Assembly: GCA_017536845.1 (NCBI GenBank)
Contig: JAFWCP010000278.1
Coordinates: 1-6,746, forward strand
DNA from: Solobacterium sp.
Lineage (GTDB): Bacteria; Bacillota_I; Bacilli_A; Erysipelotrichales; Erysipelotrichaceae
DNA: 6,746 bases
Direction of reading: 5' to 3'
Position 1 is the stretch's first letter. Each line of letters starts with the position of its first letter. Under the pieces are notes generated by a model. It saw only the letters and a list, made by a program, of their open reading frames with translations, had not been told where the DNA came from and made no database searches. The translations under genes were made by a program, and so were the position numbers. Of the stretch, positions 5,358 through 6,746 are shown piece by piece.

Positions 5358-6026
5358 ATGCGGAAAATCCTGATGATTGAAGATGACGCCGACCTTCTGG
5401 AGATCATGGAGGACTATTTCCTTTCCCGGTGCTGGCAGGTGGTCAAGGCGGCCAACGGCAGCTCAGGCCTGCAGCGGGCAAAGGAAACTGCGCCGGATTT
5501 TATCCTGCACGATATCAACCTGCCGGATCTGGACGGCTTTGAGGTGTGCCGGCGCATCCGATTGTTTTCCGATGTTCTCCTGATTTTCATCACGGCCAGG
5601 TCATCTGAGTTTGACAAGCTCAACGGCTATGCCTGCGGCGCCGATGACTACATCACCAAGCCCTTTTCCCTGCCCGTGTTAAGCGCCAAGATTGCCGCCC
5701 TTTCTTCCCGCGACATGGCGGTCATTGATGAGCTTCGTTTCGGCCCCCTGCGCATCATTCCGACCCGGCGCGAGGTTTATGTCGATGACAGGCCCGTCGT
5801 CCTGGCCCCGCGCGAATACGACATCCTGAGCTTCCTGTGCAGCCATGAAAGCCGGATCTATACAAGGGAACAGCTGCTGATGAGGTTCTGGGGCGAGCTG
5901 TATGAAGGCAATGAGCGGGTCGTGGACGACCACATCCGCAAACTGCGCAAGGCACTGGGAAGTGCCCGCGGCTGCATTGTCACCATCCATAAACAGGGTT
6001 ATATGTTCAGCCCGGAAAGGAGATAG
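5358..6026 (+). CDS. OmpR/PhoB-family response regulator
   Basis: A 222-residue two-component response regulator, the usual length for the family. The receiver domain spans residues 1-115: acidic pocket Glu8-Asp9-Asp10, phosphoacceptor Asp52 (in HDINLPDLDG), Thr79 (FITA), and Lys101 in YITKPF. The C-terminal winged-helix DNA-binding domain spans about 125-220, with LAPREYDILSFL, YTREQLL, the recognition-helix stretch ERVVDDHIRKLRKALG, and the final wing IHKQGYMF. When phosphorylated it should bind direct-repeat DNA as a dimer. A candidate site lies in its own promoter. The ATG follows GGAGG at 7 nt. Its own 3' end contains the AAGGAG ribosome binding site of the next gene, which starts 2 nt after its stop, so both are one operon. 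The genes it controls are unknown; the neighbouring surface protein is one possibility. Confidence 0.95.
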   Translation: MRKILMIEDDADLLEIMEDYFLSRCWQVVKAANGSSGLQRAKETAPDFILHDINLPDLDGFEVCRRIRLFSDVLLIFITARSSEFDKLNGYACGADDYITKPFSLPVLSAKIAALSSRDMAVIDELRFGPLRIIPTRREVYVDDRPVVLAPREYDILSFLCSHESRIYTREQLLMRFWGELYEGNERVVDDHIRKLRKALGSARGCIVTIHKQGYMFSPERR

Positions 6027-6028
6027 GC

Positions 6029-6746
6029 ATGCCTTCACTTTCTGAATGGAAAATCTTCCTGCATACCCGCCGGAACCCGTTCATGAAGCTGATTGCGGTG
6101 CTTTCTGTCGTATGCGTGATCCATATCAACGCTGTCCATACCGCCCGCAAGGCTCAGGATACCTATGAAGCGTATCTGAACCAGGCCGTCAACACATTCA
6201 CCTATGCCTCTTCTGTCCAGAAGGCGGCGCTGGAAATGAATACCCTGCTGGCCTCTTCCGCTGATGACGCCGTCACCTTCAGCTACGCTTACTATGACCA
6301 GAATGAAAAGAAAACCATCTTCTGTACCAACGCCCTGTTCAGTGACGACGGCACGTTTGTGGCGGACATTGACCGGATCATTCCCGGCAGCGTCCTGAAC
6401 CGGATGATGATATATCACTGGTCGGCTGTCCAGGAGAGTTCGGGCTACCTCATGCTTGCCGGTTTCAGTGATGAGGAGCAGCTGGTCGCTGCCGGCTGCA
6501 TGCATGTGATTGACAGTGAGCTGCGGTCGCTGTCGGCCAACGACCTGGTTGCCCGGATGAACGCTGACGACCGGGAAATCATCCCTGTCTTTTTCCAGCA
6601 ATGGGAAGCGGCAGAATCCGTGCACTGGCGCAAGGTACAGTGCCTGTTCCCGTATCTTGATCCCAATTCCCGCTCGTTATGGCGGAAATGGAACTATGAT
6701 ACAGCCCTTCAGGAGGCCGTCAAGGTCTTTGTCAGCCAGCCCACGC
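6029..6746 (+). CDS. Membrane-anchored protein, probably the sensor partner (runs off right edge)
   Basis: The frame is open from ATG at 6029 to the window end: 239 complete codons with no stop. GGAG (6019-6022), lying within the end of the response regulator, is 6 nt upstream, so the start is firm and translation is probably coupled. The N-terminus is basic (WKIFLHTRRNPFMK), followed by one hydrophobic stretch at about residues 21-36 that likely spans the membrane. The next roughly 200 residues are hydrophilic, with no second membrane segment and no motif I recognise, so they would form a large outside domain. No HAMP, His-box or ATPase motif is visible; these could lie beyond the edge. Position after an OmpR-type regulator favours a sensor histidine kinase, but an ABC-2-type permease subunit, which can have a similar N-terminus, is an alternative. 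Confidence 0.75.
   Translation, partial: MPSLSEWKIFLHTRRNPFMKLIAVLSVVCVIHINAVHTARKAQDTYEAYLNQAVNTFTYASSVQKAALEMNTLLASSADDAVTFSYAYYDQNEKKTIFCTNALFSDDGTFVADIDRIIPGSVLNRMMIYHWSAVQESSGYLMLAGFSDEEQLVAAGCMHVIDSELRSLSANDLVARMNADDREIIPVFFQQWEAAESVHWRKVQCLFPYLDPNSRSLWRKWNYDTALQEAVKVFVSQPT

Noticed and set aside
6035..6625. Open frame of 196 codons on the minus strand under the sensor gene
   Set aside because: The plus-strand frame is coupled to the response regulator, has a ribosome binding site and is open to the window end; the antisense frame has no recognisable domain.
1..6746. tRNA, rRNA, CRISPR array or mobile element
   Set aside because: No cloverleaf, ribosomal signature, spaced repeat array, transposase or terminal inverted repeats were seen by eye.

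Overview
The window looks like chromosome of a Gram-positive, moderate-GC Bacillota. The evidence is strong GGAGG-type ribosome binding sites, TATAAT promoters, U-tailed hairpin terminators, and a secreted protein with aromatic/GW-type cell-wall-binding repeats of a kind familiar from Erysipelotrichaceae and relatives. A bacterial glutaminyl-tRNA synthetase gene, present in only some Bacillota, fits this. The family-level placement is inference.

Positions 1-4276 are read from the minus strand. At the left edge is the 5' end of glnS with its own extended -10 promoter. To its right, a hairpin at 311-336 probably ends a long minus-strand transcription unit. That unit starts near 4290 and carries, in transcription order: a radical SAM protein with a six-cysteine C-terminal module (4276-3374), a HemN/HemW-like radical SAM protein (3377-2125), a WYL-domain DNA-binding regulator (2114-1215), and a VOC (glyoxalase-fold) protein (1158-766). 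An unrecognised, weakly supported ORF (741-400) follows. The first two genes overlap by ATGA, the third gene's ribosome binding site overlaps the second gene's stop codon, and the fourth begins 56 nt after the third. This is a tight operon. The HemN-like gene is broken at a run of six A residues. One extra A restores a single protein of about 418 residues, so this is a frameshift mutation, an assembly error, or less likely a programmed event.

A 135-bp divergent intergenic region (4277-4411) separates this operon from plus-strand genes. The first is a secreted cell-wall-binding-repeat protein (4412-5254), closed by a strong terminator (5266-5293). Next comes an OmpR-family response regulator (5358-6026), preceded by two AAAGGACA direct repeats exactly 11 bp apart. 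Two bases after it starts a membrane-anchored protein that runs off the right edge (6029-6746). By position that protein is probably the sensor partner, but no kinase domain is visible in the window.

The most unusual content is the pair of radical SAM enzymes co-transcribed with a WYL regulator and a VOC protein. No pathway can be named from sequence alone.
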